Assembly (NCBI GenBank): GCA_021811385.1
Contig: JAJZPC010000017.1
Location: 1 to 40,605, forward strand
Direction of reading: 5' to 3'
From: Deltaproteobacteria bacterium
GTDB taxonomy: Bacteria > Desulfobacterota > Desulfobulbia > Desulfobulbales > Desulfurivibrionaceae
DNA: 40,605 bases
Below are positions 31,383 to 39,243 of this stretch, piece by piece; position 1 is the stretch's first letter; each line of letters begins with the position of its first letter. A program made the translations under genes and the position numbers. The notes below the pieces were generated by a model, which worked only from the letters and a program-made list of their open reading frames with translations, ran no database searches and was not told the origin of the DNA.

Positions 31383-33821
31383 ATGCTTTCCAGACTCTTT
31401 GATCAAATAGGCAAGTGGAAAAAAGGCGCCTTCCCGGGTATCCCAGGTGAAACACCCGCCCAATCCCGGCAGTCCCCAGCAGCCGTCCATATCCCGGAGG
31501 TTCCTGTCTGGGCGCCCGGAGATACCATTCTTAACCGGTATCTTATCGAACAGGTCATGTCGGGCTCCATGGGGAATATCTACATTTCCGAACATCTCGG
31601 CTGGAAGATAAAGGTCGCCATCAAAGCTCCCAGACCGGAAGTCCTTGCGGACCGCGAGGGCATGCGCCGGATACTCAAGGAAGCCAACAGCTGGGTCCGG
31701 ATGGGCATGCACCCGAATGTGGCCTCCTGTTTTTATGTTCTCGGCATCAATAAAATCCCCCACCTTTTCATTGAATTTATCGATGGCGGAAACCTTTCCG
31801 ACTGGATCAAGGCCGGACGTTGCCGAAATCTCCGCACTGCCCTGTCCCTTGCCATCCAATTCTGTCACGGCATGGAATTTACCCATCAGCGTGGCATTAT
31901 CCACCGCGATATCAAACCCCAGAATATCCTGATCACCAAAAACTCCCTGCTGAAAATAACCGATTTCGGCATCCTCCTGGCCCATGGCGAGACGGAGAAT
32001 GGCGATGGCCAGGTTCCCGGCGCCGACACCACGGATCATGAGGCGACCATCGGCTTCCGGGGAACCCTGGGCTACGCCTCCCCGGAACAACTGCGCAACG
32101 CCCACTCGGTTGACCTGCGGACCGATATTTTTTCCTTCGGCCTGTGCCTCTGGGTCATGCTCTGCGGCAAGAAGCCTTTTACCAACAATGCCCTTGAACA
32201 TAAAATACCCACCCCGACTCCGGTGGCACCGGATGTCAAATTCCCCGCAGTGCTCAAGGATATTTTACGCAAAAGCGTTGCCTACAATCCGGACGACCGG
32301 TATGCCAACTTCAGCGAAATGCGCGCGGCTCTCAACGAGGCATACACCGCTGCCTTCAACACCGCCTGCCCCTATGCGGAACTCAGCAATATCGATCTGA
32401 GGGCCGACAGCCTCAACAACCGTGCGGTCTCCCTTTTTGAGTTGGGGGAAACCAACGAAGCCGCAGCCTGCCTGAGCAAAACCCTTGAAATCAACGAGAT
32501 GCTCCCAGAAGCCGTGTACAACATGATCTTGCTCAACTGGCGCTCGGGGACAAAGACCGCAAAAATTATCCGGCAGATAGAAACCGCCAAGAAACGGGGG
32601 GCCACAACACCCTGGCTCACCGACATGGAAGCAGCGGTCAAGCGCAGCATGGTGGCGGACAAGATTGAGCTCGATAAACAGCAGTTTCCTGAATTCCGGT
32701 TGTGTACCCCCAAAAATTCCCTGGAGATTTTCCGCGAAGGCCAGCTCCATCTTTCGGTGCAGCGCAACATCCTCGACCATCTGGAAAACAAACGCTATGG
32801 ACCTTGTCACGATATATTGATGACTGCCTGGAAAAACAGCAGCTACAAAAAAGACAAAATCTTCAACATGGTCTATGACCGGCTGCTGCGGGTCGGAACA
32901 AAAAAGAAGGTGCTGGGGGTTCAGCGCTTTCTGACCCTGAAAGGTGACGGAGGGCCGACAACACATCTCGCCCATATCCCGAACACGAAAAAATTTGTTG
33001 CCGCCGGCCCAGGGGGAAAAATAACCCTCCATGACCTTGGCTCTGCCTCGCAGCAGGGCATTGTCCTGGGCGAAGGCGGCAGCACCATTTCCGCGCTGGC
33101 AGTCTGCCCCATGGGCAAATATATCGCCGTCGGCGCCCAGGACGGAACCGTCTGCCTGTTTTCCACCAAGACCGGCGCCATGGAATCACGGGAACCTGCC
33201 CACAACGGCGCGGTGCACTCCTTGGCCTTCAACGACAATGGCCGCCACCTGGCCTCCGGCGGGGCAGACGGCATCATGAAGATCCGCAAGCTCGGCACCG
33301 GCCCGGAAATGACCACCTCGATCAAGGAAGGCGGCGCTGTCCGCGCCATTACTTTCACCACCACCGGTTTGAATCTGGTCACCGGAAGCCAGGACGGCTC
33401 TGTCCGTATCTGGAACGCAAACGGCAAGGAATGCTCGCGAATCATCGAAGCCCATGCCATGCCGGTTATCGCCCTGGCAAATTCGCCCGATGGCCAGCGC
33501 TTCGTCTCGGCCGGCACCGACCGGCATTTAAAGGTATGGGAACACACCACCGGCCGCGGCCTCAAATCAATCACGGCCCATGACGAAACCATTTCTTCCG
33601 CCCTGTTTCTCCAGGACAACCAGACCCTGATCTCCGGCTGCGAGGATGACATCATCAAGCTCTGGGACAGCAACAGCGGTGAATGCCTTGCCATCCTTGA
33701 CGGCAGAGGCGACGGCATATACAGCCTTGCCCACGGGCCGAAACCCCACACCTTTCTCGCCGGCAGGAAAGACGGGGCCATTGTTTTCTGGATGGTAATC
33801 TACCAACTGCATTTTGAGTAA
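31383..33821 (+). CDS. Ser/Thr protein kinase with TPR-like linker and WD40 repeats
   Basis: An 812-residue Hanks-type kinase. Kinase domain about 50-320: glycine loop MSGSMG (first Gly replaced by Ser), VAIK Lys81, HRDIKPQN (Asp176), DFG (194-196), GTLGYASPEQ (227-236). All catalytic residues are present. About 325-460 is a TPR-like helical stretch (NNRAVSLFELGETNEAAACLSKTLEINEMLPEAVYNM). From about 560 to the end lie repeated WD40 units, e.g. GAVHSLAFNDNGRHLASGGADG, SGCEDDIIKLWDSNSGECL. No membrane segment follows the kinase domain, so the enzyme is cytoplasmic. Translation starts 8 nt after the FHA stop. The WD40 part is likely a protein-binding platform. Confidence 0.92.
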   Translation: MLSRLFDQIGKWKKGAFPGIPGETPAQSRQSPAAVHIPEVPVWAPGDTILNRYLIEQVMSGSMGNIYISEHLGWKIKVAIKAPRPEVLADREGMRRILKEANSWVRMGMHPNVASCFYVLGINKIPHLFIEFIDGGNLSDWIKAGRCRNLRTALSLAIQFCHGMEFTHQRGIIHRDIKPQNILITKNSLLKITDFGILLAHGETENGDGQVPGADTTDHEATIGFRGTLGYASPEQLRNAHSVDLRTDIFSFGLCLWVMLCGKKPFTNNALEHKIPTPTPVAPDVKFPAVLKDILRKSVAYNPDDRYANFSEMRAALNEAYTAAFNTACPYAELSNIDLRADSLNNRAVSLFELGETNEAAACLSKTLEINEMLPEAVYNMILLNWRSGTKTAKIIRQIETAKKRGATTPWLTDMEAAVKRSMVADKIELDKQQFPEFRLCTPKNSLEIFREGQLHLSVQRNILDHLENKRYGPCHDILMTAWKNSSYKKDKIFNMVYDRLLRVGTKKKVLGVQRFLTLKGDGGPTTHLAHIPNTKKFVAAGPGGKITLHDLGSASQQGIVLGEGGSTISALAVCPMGKYIAVGAQDGTVCLFSTKTGAMESREPAHNGAVHSLAFNDNGRHLASGGADGIMKIRKLGTGPEMTTSIKEGGAVRAITFTTTGLNLVTGSQDGSVRIWNANGKECSRIIEAHAMPVIALANSPDGQRFVSAGTDRHLKVWEHTTGRGLKSITAHDETISSALFLQDNQTLISGCEDDIIKLWDSNSGECLAILDGRGDGIYSLAHGPKPHTFLAGRKDGAIVFWMVIYQLHFE

Positions 33822-33855
33822 TTTCCCCGCCCGGGAAAACAACGGTACGCGCACG

Positions 33856-34620
33856 ATGTTCGGTTTTTTAAAAAAAATCTGCAAAAGCAAACCCAGGACC
33901 ATTTCATTTTATGGCCGCACGGACACCGGAATGGTCCGCGATCATAACGAAGACAGCTTTTGTTCCTTGCGCAACCGGCGTCTTTTCGTGGTGGCCGATG
34001 GCATGGGCGGCCATAATGCCGGCGAGGTCGCCAGCCGCCTGGCCATCGAATCCCTGCTCGAATTCCTCTCGGAAGAAAAAATCCGGGAGATCCGAGGCAA
34101 CGACGAGGCGATCCACCAGAGCATGCTGGACGCCTTCAAGCATGCCAACCAAACAGTAATGGCCAAAGCCGACGACGACGAAACCATGCGGGGCATGGGC
34201 TGCACCATGGTCGCCTGCCTGCTTGACGACAACCGGCTCCACACCTGCCACGTCGGTGACGCCCGCTGCTATATCTCCGAAAAGGGGAGTCTGCAACAGA
34301 TCACGACCGATCATACCTCCGTGACATACATCAGCAGAACCGATGCCAACAACAACGAGATCCAGGTTCCCCGCAACGTGGTCACCAGGGCAATCGGCTT
34401 CCATTCCCATGAGGGGCCGGAATACCACAAAACCATCCTGCGGCCGGGGAACAGAATCCTGCTCTGTTCGGATGGGTTGTGGAACATGGTTGACCACACC
34501 CGGATTGAACAGATCCTCCTCAATGCCCCCACCCCGGAAAATGCCAGCGAAACCCTGGTCACGGCAGCCAACGAGCAGGGCGGACGCGACAACGTCACGG
34601 CCCTGGTAATCTTTTATTAA
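33856..34620 (+). CDS. PP2C-family Ser/Thr phosphatase
   Basis: A 254-residue metal-dependent phosphatase. Metal and catalytic residues: RDHNEDSF (Asp33), VADGMGGHNAGEVAS (Asp48), GMGCTMV, HVGDARCY, CSDGLWNMV and GGRDNVTAL. The length is that of a stand-alone bacterial Stp/PrpC phosphatase, lacking a membrane tail. Enzymes of this type reverse the action of Hanks kinases. The ATG at 33856 lies 34 nt past the kinase stop, and a TTG upstream overlaps that stop. The order FHA-kinase-phosphatase fits one operon. Confidence 0.93.
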   Translation: MFGFLKKICKSKPRTISFYGRTDTGMVRDHNEDSFCSLRNRRLFVVADGMGGHNAGEVASRLAIESLLEFLSEEKIREIRGNDEAIHQSMLDAFKHANQTVMAKADDDETMRGMGCTMVACLLDDNRLHTCHVGDARCYISEKGSLQQITTDHTSVTYISRTDANNNEIQVPRNVVTRAIGFHSHEGPEYHKTILRPGNRILLCSDGLWNMVDHTRIEQILLNAPTPENASETLVTAANEQGGRDNVTALVIFY

Positions 34621-34631
34621 AGAGCGAAACG

Positions 34632-35222
34632 ATGTCCGCCCGGCACAACGACCAGAACACCCTTGAAAACATCGCCGCCGACCTGCGAACTCTTGCCGAT
34701 GACCTGAGCCGGGGAAAACTCCGGGTCGGCAGCCGGCTTATCGCCATAGGAAACCCTCTGTTCATAAAAACCAAACAGAAGATCTCCGGCGACACTGCGT
34801 ATTGCACCCTTTCTTTTCAGGTGCCCCTCCGTGAGTTAGACAAGGAACCCGCACCGACCACCGACCAGAGGGAGACCTCAGCAAAAAACCGAGAGGTCAG
34901 GGATGACAGGGAGCTGCGTTTCAAGGGGAGACCGCCCGAGGGGAAAAAAATAAAAAAAGAGATCAGCTCCCTCTGGAAAACCGTTGCCAAAAAATTGGAA
35001 CAGGGGCAACCCCCTACCCCTGCCGAAGAAAAATCCCTTGTTTCCGCCTTTGAAAAGTATACTGTCTTTACCGAATCACCCTGGCATGAGGAATGGCTTG
35101 CCTGCTTCACGCTCTTGCGTGAGGCCTTGGCCTGCGCCCGCGGGGGAGATATGCGCACCGCCCGGGAACAGGCCGCGAAGGTAAACGAGCTCACCAGGGC
35201 TTGCCACAAACAACATAAATAG
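34632..35222 (+). CDS. Amphi-Trp / XXXCH-like domain protein
   Basis: A 196-residue protein of unknown function. The N-terminal part (about 8-66: LRTLADDLSRGKLRVGSRLI, then alternating strands to CTLSFQVPL) resembles the amphi-Trp-type domain; a basic Arg/Lys/Glu linker (70-120) follows. The C-terminus (about 130-196) ends AREQAAKVNELTRACHKQHK, with the Cys-His pair at 191-192 that names XXXCH proteins. As I recall from family naming, such proteins occur with ATP-grasp/kinase 'GAK' systems. No such partner is visible here, only the upstream kinase genes. It is not a haem site, since the second Cys is missing. Family names are from memory and not verified. Confidence 0.6.
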   Translation: MSARHNDQNTLENIAADLRTLADDLSRGKLRVGSRLIAIGNPLFIKTKQKISGDTAYCTLSFQVPLRELDKEPAPTTDQRETSAKNREVRDDRELRFKGRPPEGKKIKKEISSLWKTVAKKLEQGQPPTPAEEKSLVSAFEKYTVFTESPWHEEWLACFTLLREALACARGGDMRTAREQAAKVNELTRACHKQHK

Positions 35223-35233
35223 CCTGCGCCCAT

Positions 35234-36037
35234 ATGACTCCCTTCGAGATTGTCAAGCGGACCCCAAAGACCAATTGCGGGCAATGCGGTTATCCCACCT
35301 GCCTTGCTTTTTCGGCGGCTGTGGCGAAAAGCGGCGAGGCGTTTGCCAAATGCCCCTATCTCGACACCACCGGGCTCAAGACCTTGCCCGACGAAAGGGG
35401 GCTCGCATTGGAGGAGCTTTCCGGACAACGGGATCTGGCCCTTATCGAACATCTGAAAGACAAGATTTCCACCCTGGACTTTACCCGTATTGCCGTCCCG
35501 TTGGGCGCCAGTCTCTGTGGCGAAGGCAACCAGACCCTGTCGTTTCCCTTTCTTGCCCAGGAGGTGCTGCTGAGCAGACAGGGAATCCTCCTCAACGGCC
35601 GCACCCCGGAGGATCCCAGGGACCAGATTCTGATCTACAATTATATCCACTCCCAGGGCGGGGCAGCTCCCGCCCTGGATTGGATCGGCCTGGAAACCCT
35701 GCCGAACTCCATCTCCAAGGTAAGAACCCTTGCCACCTATTGCGAAAACAGATTGGCGGAGCTCTTCACCCCTCTTCCCGTCGAGACAATCATGGCGGCC
35801 TGCCACCAGCTGGGAGGTGTTGCCCACCCGGCGCCCTCCGCCACGCTGGGATGCATCATCCCGGTCCTGCCCAGGATTCCCCAGTATCTGGTCTACTGGG
35901 AGGCGGAACCCGAAGACGGATTTCCCGCCAAGGTCAAGATTCTTTTCGATCGCCAGGTTTCGGATTTTCTCGACCTGGAATCCCTGATCTTTTCGGCGGA
36001 ACGTCTGGCAGACCGGATTGCCGTCCTGCTGGGCTGA
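35234..36037 (+). CDS. (4Fe-4S)-binding protein with DUF3786 domain
   Basis: A 267-residue protein. The N-terminus binds a 4Fe-4S cluster: NCGQCGYPTC ... KCPY, i.e. C-x2-C-x4-C-x16-C at 15, 18, 23 and 40. The same module occurs in Rnf-B and the corrinoid Fe-S protein of the acetyl-CoA pathway. The remainder (PFLAQEVLLSRQGILLNGR..., ENRLAELFTPLP, GVAHPAPSATLGCIIPVLPRIPQYLVYWEAEPEDGFPAKVKILFDR) matches DUF3786, a family of anaerobes whose function is unknown. It begins 11 nt after the XXXCH-like gene and may be in the same operon. It may link redox state to the signalling genes, but this is speculation. Confidence 0.85.
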   Translation: MTPFEIVKRTPKTNCGQCGYPTCLAFSAAVAKSGEAFAKCPYLDTTGLKTLPDERGLALEELSGQRDLALIEHLKDKISTLDFTRIAVPLGASLCGEGNQTLSFPFLAQEVLLSRQGILLNGRTPEDPRDQILIYNYIHSQGGAAPALDWIGLETLPNSISKVRTLATYCENRLAELFTPLPVETIMAACHQLGGVAHPAPSATLGCIIPVLPRIPQYLVYWEAEPEDGFPAKVKILFDRQVSDFLDLESLIFSAERLADRIAVLLG

Positions 36038-36156
36038 AATCAGGGAAATTCGCGTCTGCCCGCCACGCGATCAGCTGATGACATTCCGGCAAATTCCTGG
36101 CATACTATTTTTCTAAAGTGATTGCCCCATCCCCTCCACCAGCCAGATAACGAGTC

Positions 36157-37485
36157 ATGGCCCGAAAACCTGCCGCACATAGCGCCCCTCTGGCAGAACG
36201 GCTGCGTCCGCAGACAATAGATGATTTTGTCGGGCAAAAACAGCTGTTGGGCGAAGACAAGCTTCTCCGGCGGCTCATCCAGCAGAAATATCTGCCCTCC
36301 CTGGTGCTTTGGGGGCCGCCCGGCACCGGCAAAACCACCCTGGCCCGGATCCTGGCCCAAACAACCGGCGCTGATTTTGCCTTCTTTTCCGCCGTGCTCT
36401 CCGGGGTCAAGGAGATCCGGGAGATAGTCGTGCAGGCCCAAACCGCCAAGGAAGAGCGCAACACCGCCACCATTGTTTTCGTGGACGAGATCCATCGCTT
36501 CAACAAAAGCCAGCAGGACGCCTTTCTCCCCCATGTGGAAAGCGGCCTGTTGACCCTCATCGGCGCAACCACCGAGAACCCTTCTTTTCACGTTATCGCG
36601 CCCCTTCTCTCCCGCTGCAGGGTATTGGTTCTCGAACCGTTGGGGCCGGAAGATCTGCAAACCATTCTCCAGCGGGCCATCACGGACACGGAACAGGGGC
36701 TGGGCGCCTGGCAGATCGCCCTTGCGCCCGAAGCGGCCGCCCACCTGGCCAGGATTGCCGACGGAGATGCCCGCAGTCTGCTGAACAGTCTGGAAATCGC
36801 CGCCAATCTGGCCGAACCGGATGCCGATGGCACGCGGCAGATAACCCTGGCCACGGTGGAAGAGGCCATTCAGCGCAAAAGCCTGCGCTATGACGCGGAC
36901 GGCGAGGAGCATTACAATCTGATCTCGGCCCTGCACAAAAGCCTGCGGGACAGCGATCCGGACGGCGCTCTGTACTGGCTGTGCCGGATGCTCGCCGCCG
37001 GGGAGGAGCCCTTGTACGTGGTCCGCCGCCTGATCCGCTTCGCCTCGGAAGATATCGGCAATGCGGACCCGCAGGCCCTCACGATTGCCATCAACGCCAG
37101 AAACTCGTATCAGACCCTGGGCAGTCCGGAAGGCGAACTGGCCCTGGCCCAGGCCGTCACCTATCTTGCCACCGCCCCCAAGAGCAACGCCGTCTATGCC
37201 GCCTATAACTCAGTGATGCACGACATCCGGCGCACGGGCACCTTGCCGGTGCCGCTCCATCTCCGCAACGCGCCAACCTCGCTGATGAAGGATCTCGGCT
37301 ACGGCAAGGGCTACCAGTATGCCCACGATGATCCCCATGCCCTGGTGGATCAACATCACCTCCCGGACCAACTTGAAGGAAAAACCTATTATCAGCCCGC
37401 CAACCGGGGCTATGAAGCGATCATCCGGGACCGGCTTGGCAAATGGCGACAGCTGCTGCGGGATCGAAAAAAACAACCCGCCTGA
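36157..37485 (+). CDS. rarA: Replication-associated recombination protein RarA
   Basis: AAA+ ATPase (MgsA/WRNIP1 family) acting at stalled replication forks. 442 residues. Walker A WGPPGTGKT (52-60), FVDEIHRFNKSQQDAFLPHVE Walker B, sensor GATTENPSF, then C-terminal tetramerisation region with RFASEDIGNADPQAL and YLATAPKSNAVY. Start ATG 36157 (MARKPAAHSAPLAERLRP) fits the family. It has 120 nt of non-coding DNA upstream. Identification is secure. Confidence 0.96.
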   Translation: MARKPAAHSAPLAERLRPQTIDDFVGQKQLLGEDKLLRRLIQQKYLPSLVLWGPPGTGKTTLARILAQTTGADFAFFSAVLSGVKEIREIVVQAQTAKEERNTATIVFVDEIHRFNKSQQDAFLPHVESGLLTLIGATTENPSFHVIAPLLSRCRVLVLEPLGPEDLQTILQRAITDTEQGLGAWQIALAPEAAAHLARIADGDARSLLNSLEIAANLAEPDADGTRQITLATVEEAIQRKSLRYDADGEEHYNLISALHKSLRDSDPDGALYWLCRMLAAGEEPLYVVRRLIRFASEDIGNADPQALTIAINARNSYQTLGSPEGELALAQAVTYLATAPKSNAVYAAYNSVMHDIRRTGTLPVPLHLRNAPTSLMKDLGYGKGYQYAHDDPHALVDQHHLPDQLEGKTYYQPANRGYEAIIRDRLGKWRQLLRDRKKQPA

Positions 37486-37528
37486 TTCGTTTTCAGGCAA
37501 CGACGATACATATGGAGTGAAGACCACG

Positions 37529-39172
37529 ATGAACAAACCAACCACCTTTCTGTTGCTTTTCCTTCTTGCCCTGCTCGGCATAACCGTATCCGCATCCGGG
37601 GCGGCGTCAAAACAAAAGGGCGCCGCCAAACAACCGGCAGGGATAGAGCACGACGTGACCATCTTCTTTGCCAATGACGTGCGGGGAGAAACAGAACCCT
37701 GCGGTTGAAAAAGCAACCAGTTGGGCGGTCTGCCCAAAAAAGCCCAGCAGCTTGAAGCCCTACGGGGGAAAAAAACCGCAGTGCTCCCCCTTGACAGCGG
37801 AGCCCTGCTTTTCAAGGATGAAAAGCTCCCCCAGGACCAGCGCGAACAGCTCGTTGTGACGGCACAGGGAATTGTCACGGCATACAACAAGATGTCCTTT
37901 GCCGGTGTCGGCATCGCCCGTCAGGATCTCGCGGCAGGCCTTCCCTTCCTGCTCGCTCTCCAGAAGAAAGCAAGCTTCCCCTGGCTGAGCGCCAATCTGC
38001 TCAGCCGCACCGATCGCAAGCCGTGGTTCAAGCCGCACACCCTGCTCACAACAGGCGGGATGCGCATCGCGGTCATCGGCCTCACCGCTCAAGGGGCCGA
38101 CTCGCTCCTTACGGACAAGGACAACGCGGTCATTGCCCCATGGGAAGAGGTGTTGCCCCAGGAACTCGCCCAGCTGAGGGGCCGGGCCGGGATGACCATT
38201 CTGCTTTCCAGCTATCCTTCCGCGATAAACAGAAAGATCGCCGAGGCCCATCCGGAGATCCACCTGATTCTTCAGGGAGGGGACAGCCGGGGCAACATGC
38301 CCCCGGAACGGGTCAACAACACCCTGATCACCCAGGTGGAACCCCAAGGCAAATCAGTGGGCTTCCTGGAGGTGCATTGGAACGCGGAAAGCAAGAGATG
38401 GGAAGAGACGGGCTCGGAAAATCTGCTGACAGACAAGCAAAACGAGTTGGATCGGTTGGGATGGCAGATCAACCGCTACCGCCGGCAAGGCGATCCGACA
38501 CAGGCATTCAAGAACCAACCCCAGGTTCTTGAAGCCTATAACGACATGCTTGCAAAACAACGACTGCTGGAGGAGGAGATTCTCCGTCTTACCGCCGAGC
38601 AGAACGCACGGGATGCGAACCGTTCACGATTCTCTTCGTACAGCTTCCATTTTGAGACCATGCGCAAGGATCTTCCGGACAATCCGTCCGTCCGGGCCAT
38701 TGTCGATGCAACCACCAGCGAGGTAAACCGGATCGGCAAGGCTGCGGTAAAGGCGAGAATCTCGGAGAGTACCGGCCGGAAACAGGAAGGGACTTCGGAA
38801 AAATACGCCGGCAGCACCGCCTGCACCAGCTGCCATGCCCCGCAGTTTGCCAAATGGCGGACCACGCAACATGCCACGGCCTATGACACCCTGGAGACAA
38901 AAGAACAGCAGTTCAATGTCCAGTGCCTTCCCTGCCACATCACCGGACCCGCCGCCCAGACAGGACAGGAAATGCTCGCCCTTGCCCACGACCTGCGCCA
39001 GGTCGGCTGCGAATCCTGCCATGGACCGGCCCAAGCGCACACCCTTCAGCCGGCGGCAGCCAAAGTCGGTCAGCCGACCATGGCCACCTGCCAACGTTGC
39101 CACACGGGCGACCATGATGACAGATTCAACTTTTCCGAAGCGCTCTCCCGCCTTCGCTGCGGCGCGGACTGA
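37529..39172 (+). CDS. Selenocysteine-containing tetrahaem cytochrome with 5'-nucleotidase-like domain
   Basis: A 547-residue exported protein if TGA codon 60 (37706-37708) is read as selenocysteine; both sides are in one frame. Signal peptide: about 1-25 (MNKPTTFLLLFLLALLG). Then IFFANDVRGETEPCG-U-KSNQLGGL, a Cys-Gly-Sec motif (Cys58, Sec60). I recall relatives having EPCGC-x4-LGGL here. The domain (about 40-290) follows 5'-nucleotidase strand order (LLTTGGMRIAVIGLTAQGADSL, LILQGGDSRG), but metal positions look lost: NDVRG replaces NDxHG and GGDS replaces GHSH. A coiled-coil-like segment is at 294-364. Four CxxCH haem sites follow: 432-436, 466-470, 494-498, 521-525. It should be periplasmic or surface-exposed, probably in electron transfer or redox chemistry. 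GGAG lies 11 nt before the ATG. Annotation pipelines would split it. Confidence 0.85.
37706..37708 (+). other. In-frame TGA recoded as selenocysteine (codon 60)
   Basis: The TGA follows the Cys-Gly codons of the EPCG motif and precedes KSNQLGGL in the same frame. I recall homologous proteins having Cys at this site. Confidence 0.82.
37721..37737 (+). promoter_or_regulatory. Predicted bacterial SECIS hairpin
   Basis: TTGGGC (37721-37726), loop GGTCT (37727-37731), GCCCAA (37732-37737): a perfect 6-bp stem. The loop sequence is the same as the apical GGUCU of the E. coli fdhF SECIS, closed by a G-C/C-G pair there too. It begins 12 nt, and the loop 18 nt, after the TGA, about the distance SelB needs. 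It lies inside the coding sequence, as bacterial SECIS elements do. Confidence 0.78.
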
Positions 39173-39183
39173 TCCGCAGGCAT

Positions 39184-39216
39184 AAAAAAAGGCCGGGAGA
39201 CATGTGTCTCCCGGCC
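39184..39216 (-). terminator. Intrinsic terminator of dnaK, convergent with the cytochrome gene
   Basis: GGCCGGGAGACA, TG, TGTCTCCCGGCC. The minus-strand reading is followed by seven T; the plus-strand reading has the matching A-run before it and no T-run. It serves dnaK mainly and blocks read-through into the cytochrome gene. Confidence 0.9.
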
Positions 39217-39243
39217 CGAAATCATCGCACTCCGCAGTAGTGG

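Noticed and set aside
37529-37708. Reading the cytochrome gene as a 59-codon stub plus a separate gene starting at a TTG (37721)
   Set aside because: The two parts are in frame and form one domain. The TTG start would fall inside the LGGL motif with no ribosome-binding site. Selenocysteine readthrough explains all features.
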